Positions 1-6,665 of a stretch of DNA of 9,890 nt are shown piece by piece. The first letter of the stretch is position 1; the number at the start of each line of letters is the position of its first letter. A program made the position numbers and the translations under genes. The DNA is taken from positions 1 through 9,890 of the forward strand of contig JBARCX010000112.1 of the NCBI GenBank assembly GCA_049794535.1. Direction: 5' to 3'. The notes beneath the pieces were generated by a model that worked only from the letters and a program-made list of their open reading frames with translations, was not told the DNA's origin and did not search any database. Source of the DNA: JBARCX01 sp049794535 (GTDB lineage Bacteria > Pseudomonadota > Gammaproteobacteria > Xanthomonadales > Rhodanobacteraceae).

Positions 1-192
1 GTGCAGGCCTTGCATCGCATGCTGGGCGCTTTGCAATTGTTTACGACGGATCGCGTTATTGCGGATGGACGCGAACTGATGAAGGGGCTGACTGGCGAGC
101 ATGCGAATGAAGCGCAACAGCAACTCCCCGACTACCTCAAGAATCTACGACAGGTGCTGGCTGAATTAGCGCAGCAGATAAACAACCCATGA
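1..192 (+). CDS. C-terminal end of a probable Hpt (histidine phosphotransfer) domain protein, 5' truncated
   Basis: Only the last 63 codons are in the window; the frame is open to base 1 and the stop is TGA at 190-192. The GTG at base 1 is probably an internal codon. The visible part starts with an H-R-M-L-G-A-L stretch, with His at residue 5, followed by two amphipathic helices and a Leu/Ala-rich end. This is the pattern of the phosphorylated helix and the following helices of an Hpt domain, which relays phosphate between receiver domains in a multi-step phosphorelay. The classical motif is HxxKG; here Leu replaces Lys. The domain could close a hybrid sensor kinase, a receiver-Hpt protein or a stand-alone Hpt. 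It is followed on the same strand, 190 bases on, by an envelope sensor pair, which suits a signalling role. The family call rests on a short fragment and is tentative. Confidence 0.5.
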   Translation: MQALHRMLGALQLFTTDRVIADGRELMKGLTGEHANEAQQQLPDYLKNLRQVLAELAQQINNP

Positions 193-339
193 CCTGTTGT
201 TCAGTTCTAGCCGGCCCGAATTGGTATTTCCCCGCCGACTCCCTCAAAATTCACCCTAAATCTATTCGGCTCACGTTGTTGACCCCCGGACCAAGGTCGC
301 CAGCGGTGAGCTGATTCGTGACGGAGGGGGCGTCTCGTT

Positions 340-361
340 AATGCAGTTTCCCAGCTGCATT
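340..361 (+). other. Small inverted repeat in the leader of the LysM-FecR gene
   Basis: AATGCAG (340-346) and CTGCATT (355-361) form a 7-bp perfect inverted repeat with an 8-base spacer. It lies just upstream of the purine-rich ribosome-binding region at 370-376. It could be a leader hairpin or a protein-binding site. At this length chance is also possible. It includes the upstream in-frame ATG at 341, which I do not favour as the start. I see no convincing -35/-10 promoter pair in the rest of the 193-379 gap. Confidence 0.25.
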
Positions 362-369
362 GGAGTTTC

Positions 370-376
370 AGGGGGA
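370..376 (+). promoter_or_regulatory. Ribosome-binding site deciding the LysM-FecR start
   Basis: AGGGGGA at 370-376 ends 3 bases before the ATG at 380 and 6 bases before the ATG at 383. The second spacing is the more usual one. An upstream in-frame ATG at 341 has a GGAGG-like stretch at 323-327, but 13 bases away. That start would also put about 14 extra non-basic residues in front of an otherwise well-formed signal peptide. Confidence 0.5.
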
Positions 377-382
377 CCCATG

Positions 383-2032
383 ATGCATCCCACACGGAGC
401 AAGCTGTTCCTGCAGCAGCTCGGCGCACTACTTTTGATGTTGTTGATCGTGCCAGTGGCTTTGGCATCCGATTGGACTTACCACGTTCGCCTCAACGACA
501 ACATCTGGGATCTTTCCAGCCGTTATCTCAAACCCGATGTGCCCTGGCAGAAGCTCCAGGATTACAACAAGGTCACTGATCCCCATCACCTTCCACCCGG
601 CATGACGTTGCATGTGCCGATCGCCTGGCTGCGTGTGCAACCGGCTAGCGCGCAAGTGGTCGCGGTGATGGGCAGCGCGCATGTGCAACTCGGCGGTCAG
701 ACGCAAACCGTGCCGATCACGCCAGGCATGACGCTCGGCTACGGCGCACATCTGAGCACGGATGCCGATGCCAGCCTTACCCTGCAATTCGCCGACGGTT
801 CGCGCGTGCTCATGCAGGACAACAGCCAGCTCGACCTCGACCAGATGAGCGCCTACGGTCGTACCGGCATGGTGGATACCCGCCTGCGACTGCAGCACGG
901 CCGTGTCTCCACCTCGGTGACGCCCATGACCGGTGTTGCGGCGCACTTCAGCGTAGAAACGCCCGGCACGATTTCCAGCGTTCGTGGCACGCATTTCCGC
1001 GTTGCCGCCGATGACGACCAATCGCAAACGGAAGTGCTCACTGGTCGTGTCGATGTCGAGGGTGATCATTCCCACGTTCTCGTGCAGAAGGGCCTGGGTG
1101 AAGCCGGCGCCAACGGCACGCGGCCGACAAAGCCACAGCCGCTGCTGCCTGCCCCCACCTTGCACTGCCCTACAGAGCCCGTCAGCCAGCTGCCTTACAG
1201 TTTTACCTGGGTCGCACTCGATGGCGCAAAACACTATCGCGTGCAGATGGCGCCGAACGATCGCTTCGAAGTGCTGCTGCTGGACCATGTCACGGGCTCG
1301 CCGCAGATCAGCCTGCCGGATGTTCCCGATGGCGACTACGCTGTACGCGTACACGCTATCGCTGATTCGCGTCTGGAAGGCCTGGACAGCGTCTGCACGT
1401 TTCATATCAGCGGCCATCCCCAACCACCGCTGGTGATGGAGCCGCTGCCTGACAGCAAAGTGCGCGACACACGCCCGCGTTTCCGCTGGACCGAAAATAC
1501 GCAAGCGGCATCCTACGTGTGGCAGCTTGCCAGTGATGCGCAGTTCGCCCAATTGTTAGCAACGGAGCCGAAGCTCACCGGCGATAACGTACGTGCCCCC
1601 AACGCATTACCCTACGGCCACTATTTCTGGCGTATTGCCAGCCGCGATAACACAGGCAAACTCGGGCCCTTCAGTGCGGCCTTGCCATTCGATTTGGTGC
1701 CCCAGCCACCAGCGCCTGAAGTTGGCAAACCCAAGCATTCCGGCCATCAGGTCAGCTTTGGCTGGCAGCCTGGTGCACCGGGCCAGCACTATCACATTCA
1801 GCTGGATCGCACCCCTGGCTTTACTCATCCGCAGATAGATCAGACCCTGGATCAACCCTTGCTTCAAATCCAGAAGCCGGGCTCAGGGACATGGTATGTC
1901 CGCGTGCAAACCATCGATACCGATGGCTACGCCGGCCCATGGGGCGAGGTGCAGAAAATTCGCATCCCGTGCATCGCATGCCGTGTTGCAGCTATCGGCG
2001 GTGGCGGCGTGCTGCTATGGCTCTTGCTATAA
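383..2032 (+). CDS. Exported LysM-FecR domain protein with three FN3-like repeats
   Basis: A 549-residue exported protein from the ATG at 383 (380 or 341 are alternatives). Residues 1-28 are a signal peptide with a basic start, a Leu-rich core and an A-L-A cleavage site. Residues 31-80 read as a LysM peptidoglycan-binding module (W-x-Y-x-V, N-x-x-W-D-L-S, L-P-P-G-M-x-L-x-V-P). Residues 91-240 are a FecR domain, including the conserved S-V-R-G-T-x-F-R-V strand at 199-207. Three fibronectin-III-like beta-sandwich repeats follow (about 262-345, 350-440, 445-530), each with a Y/W-x-x-Q-x-A/D strand and a G-x-Y/W-x-x-R-V/I strand. The end (530-549) has two cysteines, a GGGG run and a hydrophobic stretch that may anchor it. 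Unlike classical FecR anti-sigma regulators, it has no cytoplasmic N-terminal domain and no sigma gene next to it. The likely role is a periplasmic wall-bound scaffold or sensor partner of the CHASE2 protein 54 bases downstream. Confidence 0.88.
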   Translation: MHPTRSKLFLQQLGALLLMLLIVPVALASDWTYHVRLNDNIWDLSSRYLKPDVPWQKLQDYNKVTDPHHLPPGMTLHVPIAWLRVQPASAQVVAVMGSAHVQLGGQTQTVPITPGMTLGYGAHLSTDADASLTLQFADGSRVLMQDNSQLDLDQMSAYGRTGMVDTRLRLQHGRVSTSVTPMTGVAAHFSVETPGTISSVRGTHFRVAADDDQSQTEVLTGRVDVEGDHSHVLVQKGLGEAGANGTRPTKPQPLLPAPTLHCPTEPVSQLPYSFTWVALDGAKHYRVQMAPNDRFEVLLLDHVTGSPQISLPDVPDGDYAVRVHAIADSRLEGLDSVCTFHISGHPQPPLVMEPLPDSKVRDTRPRFRWTENTQAASYVWQLASDAQFAQLLATEPKLTGDNVRAPNALPYGHYFWRIASRDNTGKLGPFSAALPFDLVPQPPAPEVGKPKHSGHQVSFGWQPGAPGQHYHIQLDRTPGFTHPQIDQTLDQPLLQIQKPGSGTWYVRVQTIDTDGYAGPWGEVQKIRIPCIACRVAAIGGGGVLLWLLL

Positions 2033-2086
2033 AGCACGTATGAGATCCACACCTTGCCGTCATAGCTATTCGGTCACGAGGCGCTG

Positions 2087-3217
2087 ATGCTCTTCAGCGC
2101 CCTCGCATGGCTTGTACGCGGCATGGTGTGGATAGCATGCACAGGTTTGCTCACCCTGTTGATTGCCGCCGGAGTGACCACTAAAGCGGACAACGCGATC
2201 TACGACCTGCACGTGCGCTACTGGCAATACACGCCCGATAACGACGTGGTCATTATCGCGATTGATCCCAAGAGTCTCGATGCACTCGGCCGGTTTCCTT
2301 GGCAACGATCGATCCATGCACGCCTGATCGATCGCCTTACGGCGAGTGGCGTGCGCGGCATCGGTATGGATGTAACCATCTCCTCGCCCGAAACCAGTAA
2401 TCCGCAGAGCGACGCACTGTTGGCGGAGGCCATACGCCGCAACGGTAAGGTAGTGATGCCGGTATTTGCAGAAGCCGTCAATCTGGGTGGCTCCTTGCAG
2501 GAGGCGCTACCCATACAGTCGATTGCCCAAAGTGTTGCTGCGCTTGGCCAGGTCGATGTAGCCAAAGACACGGACGAGCAAGTTCGCGGCGCTTACCTTA
2601 AAGCCGGCTTGGGGAGTGCCTACTGGCCATCGCTCGCACTCGCTGTGTATCAACTTGATCACCCTGCCTCAACGATGACCCTGCCAGGGTTGCGCGATCC
2701 ATCCACTAACGACGCATCACCGTATTTATGGATGCGCGATAACTACGTGCTGCTGCGTTATGCCGGGCGAGCGGGCACATTCGGTAGCTTGTCGTATGTC
2801 GATGTGCTCGATGGCAGTGCGCCAGCATCCCTGCTGAAAGGGCGCTGGGTGCTGATTGGCGCGACCGCCGAAGGCTTGGGCGACATCATCCAAACCCCGG
2901 ACTCGGCCATGCCGGGGGTGGAGTATCAAGCGAACGTGCTCGAATCCCTGCGGCGCGGCATGCTCGTCACGCCACTCCATTTTTTCAGCCAGCTCTTGCT
3001 CGCGAGCGGTGTGCTGATCGTGCCGTTGCTGCTGTACGGGCTGCCAGGTTTTCGCAAAACCTGGCAGCTGTTGCTGGTCGCCGTGATACTCGCGCTCGTG
3101 CTGTGCATCGGTTTGCTGCGAATGTTTTACGTATGGTGGCCGCCCGCCGCATGCCTGCTGGTCATTTGTGTTGAGTTCGTCGTGTTGAGTGTGTTCGTGC
3201 AGCGGACGCGCCGCTAG
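2087..3217 (+). CDS. CHASE2-domain membrane sensor protein without an output domain
   Basis: A 376-residue membrane protein. GAGG five bases before the ATG supports the start. A transmembrane segment at about 12-32 is followed by a CHASE2 extracytoplasmic sensor domain (about 35-290). Recognisable CHASE2 features are D-V-V-I-I-A-I-D at 53-60, L-G-R-F-P-W at 67-72, G-V-R-G-I-G-M-D-V at 88-96, G-R-W-V-L-I-G-A-T at 252-260 and M-P-G-V-E-Y-Q-A-N at 275-283. Three transmembrane helices follow (about 299-318, 326-345, 351-371), and the protein stops at V-Q-R-T-R-R. CHASE2 proteins normally carry a cytoplasmic adenylate cyclase, GGDEF, kinase or histidine-kinase domain after this bundle; none is encoded here, and the 52 bases to the next, convergent gene leave no room for one. 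It therefore either senses through a partner or is a truncated remnant. The intact frame and its pairing with the LysM-FecR gene favour a working stand-alone sensor. A perfect hairpin lies in the coding sequence at 3040-3068. Confidence 0.88.
   Translation: MLFSALAWLVRGMVWIACTGLLTLLIAAGVTTKADNAIYDLHVRYWQYTPDNDVVIIAIDPKSLDALGRFPWQRSIHARLIDRLTASGVRGIGMDVTISSPETSNPQSDALLAEAIRRNGKVVMPVFAEAVNLGGSLQEALPIQSIAQSVAALGQVDVAKDTDEQVRGAYLKAGLGSAYWPSLALAVYQLDHPASTMTLPGLRDPSTNDASPYLWMRDNYVLLRYAGRAGTFGSLSYVDVLDGSAPASLLKGRWVLIGATAEGLGDIIQTPDSAMPGVEYQANVLESLRRGMLVTPLHFFSQLLLASGVLIVPLLLYGLPGFRKTWQLLLVAVILALVLCIGLLRMFYVWWPPAACLLVICVEFVVLSVFVQRTRR
3040..3068. repeat. Perfect 13-bp inverted repeat with 3-base loop inside the CHASE2 gene
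   Basis: GCTGCCAGGTTTT (3040-3052) is exactly complementary to AAAACCTGGCAGC (3056-3068), with only CGC between. The arms encode the L-P-G-F and K-T-W-Q parts of the short loop between the first two C-terminal transmembrane helices. The A/T bases are beside the loop and no T-run follows the stem, so it does not look like an intrinsic terminator. It may be a template-switch scar, a protein-binding site or an mRNA structure. Confidence 0.8.
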
Positions 3218-3239
3218 GCACTCGCAACGACATGCAGGC

Positions 3240-3275
3240 GTGGCATATGGCTAAGCCACACCACATGGATTAGCC
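3240..3275. terminator. Weak inverted repeats between the convergent genes, possible bidirectional terminator
   Basis: GGCTAA (3249-3254) and TTAGCC (3270-3275) are complementary over a 15-base spacer, and GTGGC (3240-3244) pairs with GCCAC (3255-3259). These alternative small stems fill the gap between the CHASE2 stop and the TAA of the convergent hydrolase, whose stop codon overlaps the right arm. There is no clear T-run, so a terminator role rests mainly on position. Confidence 0.25.
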
Positions 3276-3899
3276 GGGTCGGATCATGTCCCTGGCGTAC
3301 GAAAGACCGATGCCATAACCGCCGCCATGCGCTTCGACAATCGCACGCGCGCCTTCGTAGGTTTCATGGCGAGTCCAATCGCGCTGGAGCTCCAGGAGCA
3401 CCTGAATCCACGAAGTCATTTTGACGCCAGCCGCCTCCATGCGCCGCAATGCAAGGTCGTGGCTCATTGCCGTCAATCCACCGCAGGCATCGGCCACCAC
3501 CCATACATCGTAGCCATCGGCTAAGGCTGACAAGGCACAGAACGAAACGCAGGCTTCGCTGAGCAGGCCGGATATCAACAGGCGCTTGCGTCCTGTAGCG
3601 ACCACCGCATCTTTCGCGGCGGCATCCTCCCAGACATTCATGTTGCGGCGCTCGACCGGCTGCACATGAGGAATGACTGCGTGGATGGCCGGCATCAATG
3701 GTCCGCTATACACCTTGGATGCCGAAGTGGACGCGACAATGGGCAAACCAAACACGTCGGCGGTTTGTGCGAGTGCGATGGTATTTCCAAGCAGGGTTTG
3801 ACGATCGATCGAACCCACTCCGAAGGCCAGCCCGGCTTGCTGGTCAATCAGAACCAGGGCGACATCTTGCGGCGTCAATAAAGCGGCGACATCAGACAT
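3270..3899 (-). CDS. YcaC-like isochorismatase-family cysteine hydrolase
   Basis: A 209-residue cytoplasmic protein with the isochorismatase (cysteine hydrolase) fold over nearly its whole length. It starts at the ATG at 3899, with GGAG nine bases upstream. The nucleophile is probably Cys117 in G-L-L-S-E-A-C-V, the usual G-[LV]-x-T-E-x-C-V motif with Ser for Thr. The catalytic acid is probably Asp19 in L-V-L-I-D-Q-Q. The segment where the triad Lys is expected reads V-E-R-R-N-M-N-V-W-E-D, so Arg84 or Arg85 may take its place. The long C-terminal part with L-x-R-D-W matches the YcaC-type subgroup, whose physiological substrates are mostly unknown; family members cleave C-N or C-O bonds (amides, N-carbamoyl compounds, isochorismate). 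It is the last gene of the minus-strand run, 45 bases after the OsmC-like gene, so co-transcription is likely. Confidence 0.85.
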   Translation of the reverse strand: MSDVAALLTPQDVALVLIDQQAGLAFGVGSIDRQTLLGNTIALAQTADVFGLPIVASTSASKVYSGPLMPAIHAVIPHVQPVERRNMNVWEDAAAKDAVVATGRKRLLISGLLSEACVSFCALSALADGYDVWVVADACGGLTAMSHDLALRRMEAAGVKMTSWIQVLLELQRDWTRHETYEGARAIVEAHGGGYGIGLSYARDMIRPG

Positions 3900-3944
3900 G
3901 ATCGATTTCTCCAGGCATTGAAGTTGAAGTGAAGCGCTGACGCA

Positions 3945-4346
3945 TCAAGCGCCGCGCTCGCTGGTGATTTCTGCACCTTCACGCATCGTTTTCGTGACCG
4001 GTGTGTTGGCTACGATTTCCAGCAGGCGCTGCCACTGTTCATCGCTAAGCGGCTGGTCCGAATGCAACACGCGGTTTATACGCACCTTGCCCTGTTCGTC
4101 GCGCTCCATGGCTAGCTCGGCACGGAATTCGCCTAGGTTCCACCCTTTCTTTTCCGCATACATGCGCAGCGTGATGGCGGTGCAGGAAGCGAGTGCCGCG
4201 AGGTAGTAATCGTAGGGTGCTGGCCCCTTACCTTGTCCGCCCAAGGCTGCCGGCTCATCCGTGATCAAGTCGAAATGACCGGTGTGGATGTGATGCTCGT
4301 AGTGAGTATCCGTGGATACCACGCTCGCCCTGAATTGAGGTTTCAT
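3945..4346 (-). CDS. OsmC-family protein lacking the second redox cysteine
   Basis: A 133-residue OsmC/Ohr-fold protein of about the usual length. OsmC and Ohr enzymes reduce organic hydroperoxides in the cytoplasm using two cysteines. The first, Cys55, is present in the typical helix start L-A-A-L-A-S-C-T-A-I-T-L-R, preceded by G-P-A-P-Y-D-Y-Y-L-A-A-L. The second normally sits in a C-P-V motif near the C-terminus; here the segment reads A-N-T-P-V-T-K-T-M, with Thr115 at that position. As seen in the sequence, this is a single-cysteine member. Such variants may use external thiols or have a non-peroxidase role. The start at 4346 has only a weak AAGAAG-type ribosome site 6 bases away. It lies between the YoaK-like gene (64 bases upstream) and the YcaC-like hydrolase (45 bases downstream), probably in the same transcript. 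Confidence 0.87.
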   Translation of the reverse strand: MKPQFRASVVSTDTHYEHHIHTGHFDLITDEPAALGGQGKGPAPYDYYLAALASCTAITLRMYAEKKGWNLGEFRAELAMERDEQGKVRINRVLHSDQPLSDEQWQRLLEIVANTPVTKTMREGAEITSERGA

Positions 4347-4410
4347 ACGTCGCTTCTTTTATGAGTGAGTTGATGGAGCTTATTTGATCGGCTGACTTGA
4401 TAGCTGCACG

Positions 4411-5088
4411 TCATGTTGTGGCGTAGGCATCCTCATGACCGTAGGTCAATAAGGCCACGATGGGCAGCACGATAAAACAAGTGACACTGGCGAGATCAAA
4501 GAACAAAGCCCCGCAGCCGCAGCCCAGCGCAAAGGCACTGACGCTGGTCAGCATGCGACGCAGGCGTATGTCGATAGCGACTTTCTGCTCGCTTGATACG
4601 CCATGTATTTTGTCCGCGAGATCCAGCATCACCTGGGTGGTTGTGCCGGTCATCAGTGTTGTAGGTGGAGCATGCGAAAGATGCACGCGCTGCACCGCGT
4701 TTTGAACGGACATGGCACAGACGAACGTCAGGCCCGTCACGATGGCCAGCACGCTGTCGCCATTCGCGAAAGGCCCAAAGTAAATAGCCAGCGCAGTGCC
4801 AAGCACCAGCAGCAGTAGCTTCACCATAAACATGGTGCGGAGTACGGGAGCACCCCGACGAATCAGCGCGTAACGAAGAAGCCGCACCAGCACGATGACG
4901 ATGCAAAAGGCAGGCAGCGCCAGAAGTTTTGCTATCGCTCCGGATGTGCCGTTTACGAGTGAAGCGCCGAGCGTGACAAAGTTGCCCGTCACGTGCGCGG
5001 TAAACAACCCATGAAAGGCCAGAAACCCAGCTGTATCGGCATAGCCGGCGTTGAAACTCAGCAGCGTGGGGAGTGTGGGTCTTTTCAT
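4411..5088 (-). CDS. YoaK/DUF1275 family inner-membrane protein
   Basis: A 225-residue polytopic membrane protein with about six hydrophobic segments. Family hallmarks are N-A-G-Y-A-D-T-A-G-F near the start (13-22), H-V-T-G-N-F-V at 32-38, the A-M-S-V-Q-N-A segment at 125-131 and P-T-T-L-M-T-G-T-T-T-Q at 142-152. The length is normal for DUF1275 (YoaK). Members are widespread inner-membrane proteins of unknown function, sometimes proposed as transporters. The ATG at 5088 has an AGG-containing weak ribosome site. A strong hairpin sits 35-125 bases upstream of the start, between this gene and the porin gene. It may partly uncouple this gene from the upstream ones, or this gene may have its own promoter in the 5089-5122 stretch, though I see no clear promoter there. 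Confidence 0.85.
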   Translation of the reverse strand: MKRPTLPTLLSFNAGYADTAGFLAFHGLFTAHVTGNFVTLGASLVNGTSGAIAKLLALPAFCIVIVLVRLLRYALIRRGAPVLRTMFMVKLLLLVLGTALAIYFGPFANGDSVLAIVTGLTFVCAMSVQNAVQRVHLSHAPPTTLMTGTTTQVMLDLADKIHGVSSEQKVAIDIRLRRMLTSVSAFALGCGCGALFFDLASVTCFIVLPIVALLTYGHEDAYATT

Positions 5089-5122
5089 GGCAATACCTGC
5101 GAGCGTACGGCAGTTATGTAGC

Positions 5123-5213
5123 CCCTCTCCCCTCGGCGACCCGAAGGTAGTCCCCGTGGGACCGGCACATTCTCTCCCACGGGGACTTCCTTCGGTTCGC
5201 CGATGGGAGAAGG
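5123..5213. repeat. 39-bp near-perfect inverted repeat (REP-like hairpin) between porin and YoaK genes
   Basis: The arms are 5123-5161 and 5175-5213, with a 13-base loop. By hand pairing, 35 of 39 positions are Watson-Crick; mismatches fall at 5125/5211, 5132/5204, 5140/5196 and 5148/5188. The innermost 11 bp (TCCCCGTGGGA / TCCCACGGGGA) are perfect. The outer ends read CCTCTCCC on the left and GGGAGAAGG on the right. It starts 27 bases downstream of the porin stop. In RNA it would form a very stable hairpin, able to end transcription, stabilise the porin mRNA 3' end or attenuate YoaK expression. There is no long T-run after it on the minus strand. The shape suits a REP/BIME-type intergenic repeat, which needs a genome count to confirm. 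Confidence 0.85.
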
Positions 5214-5240
5214 TTCACTTGGACACAAGGTTTCCATAGC

Positions 5241-6665
5241 TCACCACCCCCAGCGTATTTCGACACCCAGATAATCCGAATCGTGACCGCCTGCTTGCCG
5301 TAGCGCGGAAGCCACGATGTAACGATCCACTTCCATGGCAAAAGCCAGGCTGCGAGTCGCGTTCCAGTTCAACTGCACCTGCCCATAGGTACTGCTGCGC
5401 TTTCCTGGCATACCAGCCGTGCCTGGAACCGGTATATCCGGCTGCGCATAGATCGCATCGTGTGTGGTCTGTCGCCATAACATGCCAACAGCGGCCACTA
5501 ACTTCACATCTTGCATCGGAGTCAACGTCAGCGACGGCTTGAAGTGGATGAAGTTGGTATAGCCGGTATAGCCGGACAAGGTGACGTAGTAACCATTCGG
5601 GAATAGTGGATTGAACGTACCCACTTGGTTGCTGGCCAGATTGTGATCGCCCGATGCCATATCCAACTGCATACCAAGGCGCGGACTCCAGCTCGCATTG
5701 GCGAAGGTAAACCCCGTCAACGAACCGAATGCCCAGGCATCGACATCTTTCGCGCCGATGCTGCCGCCCTGCTTCATGCCTTCGATATCCCAGTCGAACC
5801 CGAGTGCATGACCGTTGTAGTGCACATCGACGCTTTGGCGCTCTTCGTTACCGGACGCAGCAAGAAAGTGCACGTTGTCCTGCCGGAAATCCGACACGCT
5901 CACGCTGAGCTCACTGGTTGCCGTAAGACGGCGCTGAGCGCGCATACCGCTGAAGGTCAAATGACGATTGCTGTAATCGTCAAAGTCCGTCTGGTTTTGA
6001 TATTGCACCGGCTGACTGGCAAAGCCCGTAATGCGCCACAGGCCACGCTCGTAGTCGGCCCAGATCGCGTCGTAGGCCTGGCGCACATTGGGCCCATCGC
6101 GAACCGAAACGAAACGCTGCAGATCGAACGCGATCTCCTGGCGCCCCACCCTCACCTTGAGCAAGCCACCATCGATCTCAGCCTGGGTATCCAGGAAGAA
6201 CAGCCGCAGGTCGAGTTTGTTGGCATCGACCGGTGACGGCTTGGTCAGCCACGGCGCCAATGCGTTTTCCAACTGCACGAAGATCCGCGTATTCGCCGTA
6301 AGGTGTGCGTCGGCGTGCAGTTCCAGGCGATGCAGCAAATAGTTTTGGCGCTGGCCTCCCACAACACCGAACAGCGGCGGGTCCTCGCTGACGAAGCGCT
6401 CGCGCACCGTAACGCCAAACGAGAGATACCGCTTAGGGTCGCTCTTTGATAGCGATATGTACTTAAGCGCATCGCCTGGCTCAGTACGCAGTCGCGGGTC
6501 CGCCAATACTGACCAGTCCTCCTGCCAGCGATAGAAATCGATCGCGGGGCGTTGCGGCACAGCCGGGTCGGTAACCTGGGAAGAGTCATCCGCCCACGCA
6601 ACATGGGCGTAGCCCAGCATACAAGCCAGGGCAAGGAACAATGCACGGCCCGTCGGTAACGGCAT
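5241..6665 (-). CDS. AlgE-type (alginate export family) outer-membrane beta-barrel porin
   Basis: A 474-residue outer-membrane protein. Residues 1-25 are a signal peptide (cleavage W-A before D-D-S-S). The mature part is full of alternating-hydrophobicity beta strands with aromatic belts and matches the alginate-export (AlgE-like) pattern: R-Y-L-S-F-G-V-T-V-R-E-R-F near 79-91, a R-L-E-L-H-A-D-A strand near 113-120, V-G-R-Q-E-I-A-F-D at about 173-181, then D-G-P-N-V-R-Q-A-Y-D-A. It ends in an aromatic residue (R-W-G-W), as outer-membrane barrels usually do. Many members are found in bacteria that make no alginate and probably pass other anionic or small organic compounds. The ATG at 6665 directly follows the TAG stop of the SnoaL-like gene with no spacer and has no good ribosome site, so translational coupling is likely. 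Substrate unknown. Confidence 0.82.
   Translation of the reverse strand: MPLPTGRALFLALACMLGYAHVAWADDSSQVTDPAVPQRPAIDFYRWQEDWSVLADPRLRTEPGDALKYISLSKSDPKRYLSFGVTVRERFVSEDPPLFGVVGGQRQNYLLHRLELHADAHLTANTRIFVQLENALAPWLTKPSPVDANKLDLRLFFLDTQAEIDGGLLKVRVGRQEIAFDLQRFVSVRDGPNVRQAYDAIWADYERGLWRITGFASQPVQYQNQTDFDDYSNRHLTFSGMRAQRRLTATSELSVSVSDFRQDNVHFLAASGNEERQSVDVHYNGHALGFDWDIEGMKQGGSIGAKDVDAWAFGSLTGFTFANASWSPRLGMQLDMASGDHNLASNQVGTFNPLFPNGYYVTLSGYTGYTNFIHFKPSLTLTPMQDVKLVAAVGMLWRQTTHDAIYAQPDIPVPGTAGMPGKRSSTYGQVQLNWNATRSLAFAMEVDRYIVASALRQAGGHDSDYLGVEIRWGW

Noticed and set aside
341..382. Upstream ATG at 341 as the LysM-FecR start
   Set aside because: The ribosome-like stretch is 13 bases away and the added residues precede a complete signal peptide; the starts at 380 or 383 fit better.
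428..1552. Long minus-strand open frame of 374 codons opposite the LysM-FecR gene
   Set aside because: Its product is rich in His, Arg, Ala and Gly with no domain or signal features, while the + frame shows clear LysM, FecR and FN3-like domains. It is a mirror of a GC-rich coding strand.
2895..2917. CCCCGG / CCGGGG inverted repeat in the CHASE2 gene
   Set aside because: Only six base pairs with an 11-base loop in GC-rich coding sequence; expected by chance.
4347..4410. Repeated TTGAT words upstream of the OsmC-like gene as an operator
   Set aside because: Spacing is irregular and there is no dyad symmetry; I cannot support a regulator site.
5558..5577. Two adjacent copies of a GGTATAGCCG-like 10-mer in the porin gene
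   Set aside because: They encode a Gly-Tyr-Thr repeat in a barrel strand or loop (S-G-Y-T-G-Y-T-N); two copies are too few to mean more.
5625..6236. Plus-strand open frame of 203 codons opposite the porin gene
   Set aside because: No recognisable domain; the opposite strand encodes a signal peptide and beta-barrel pattern continuing past both ends.
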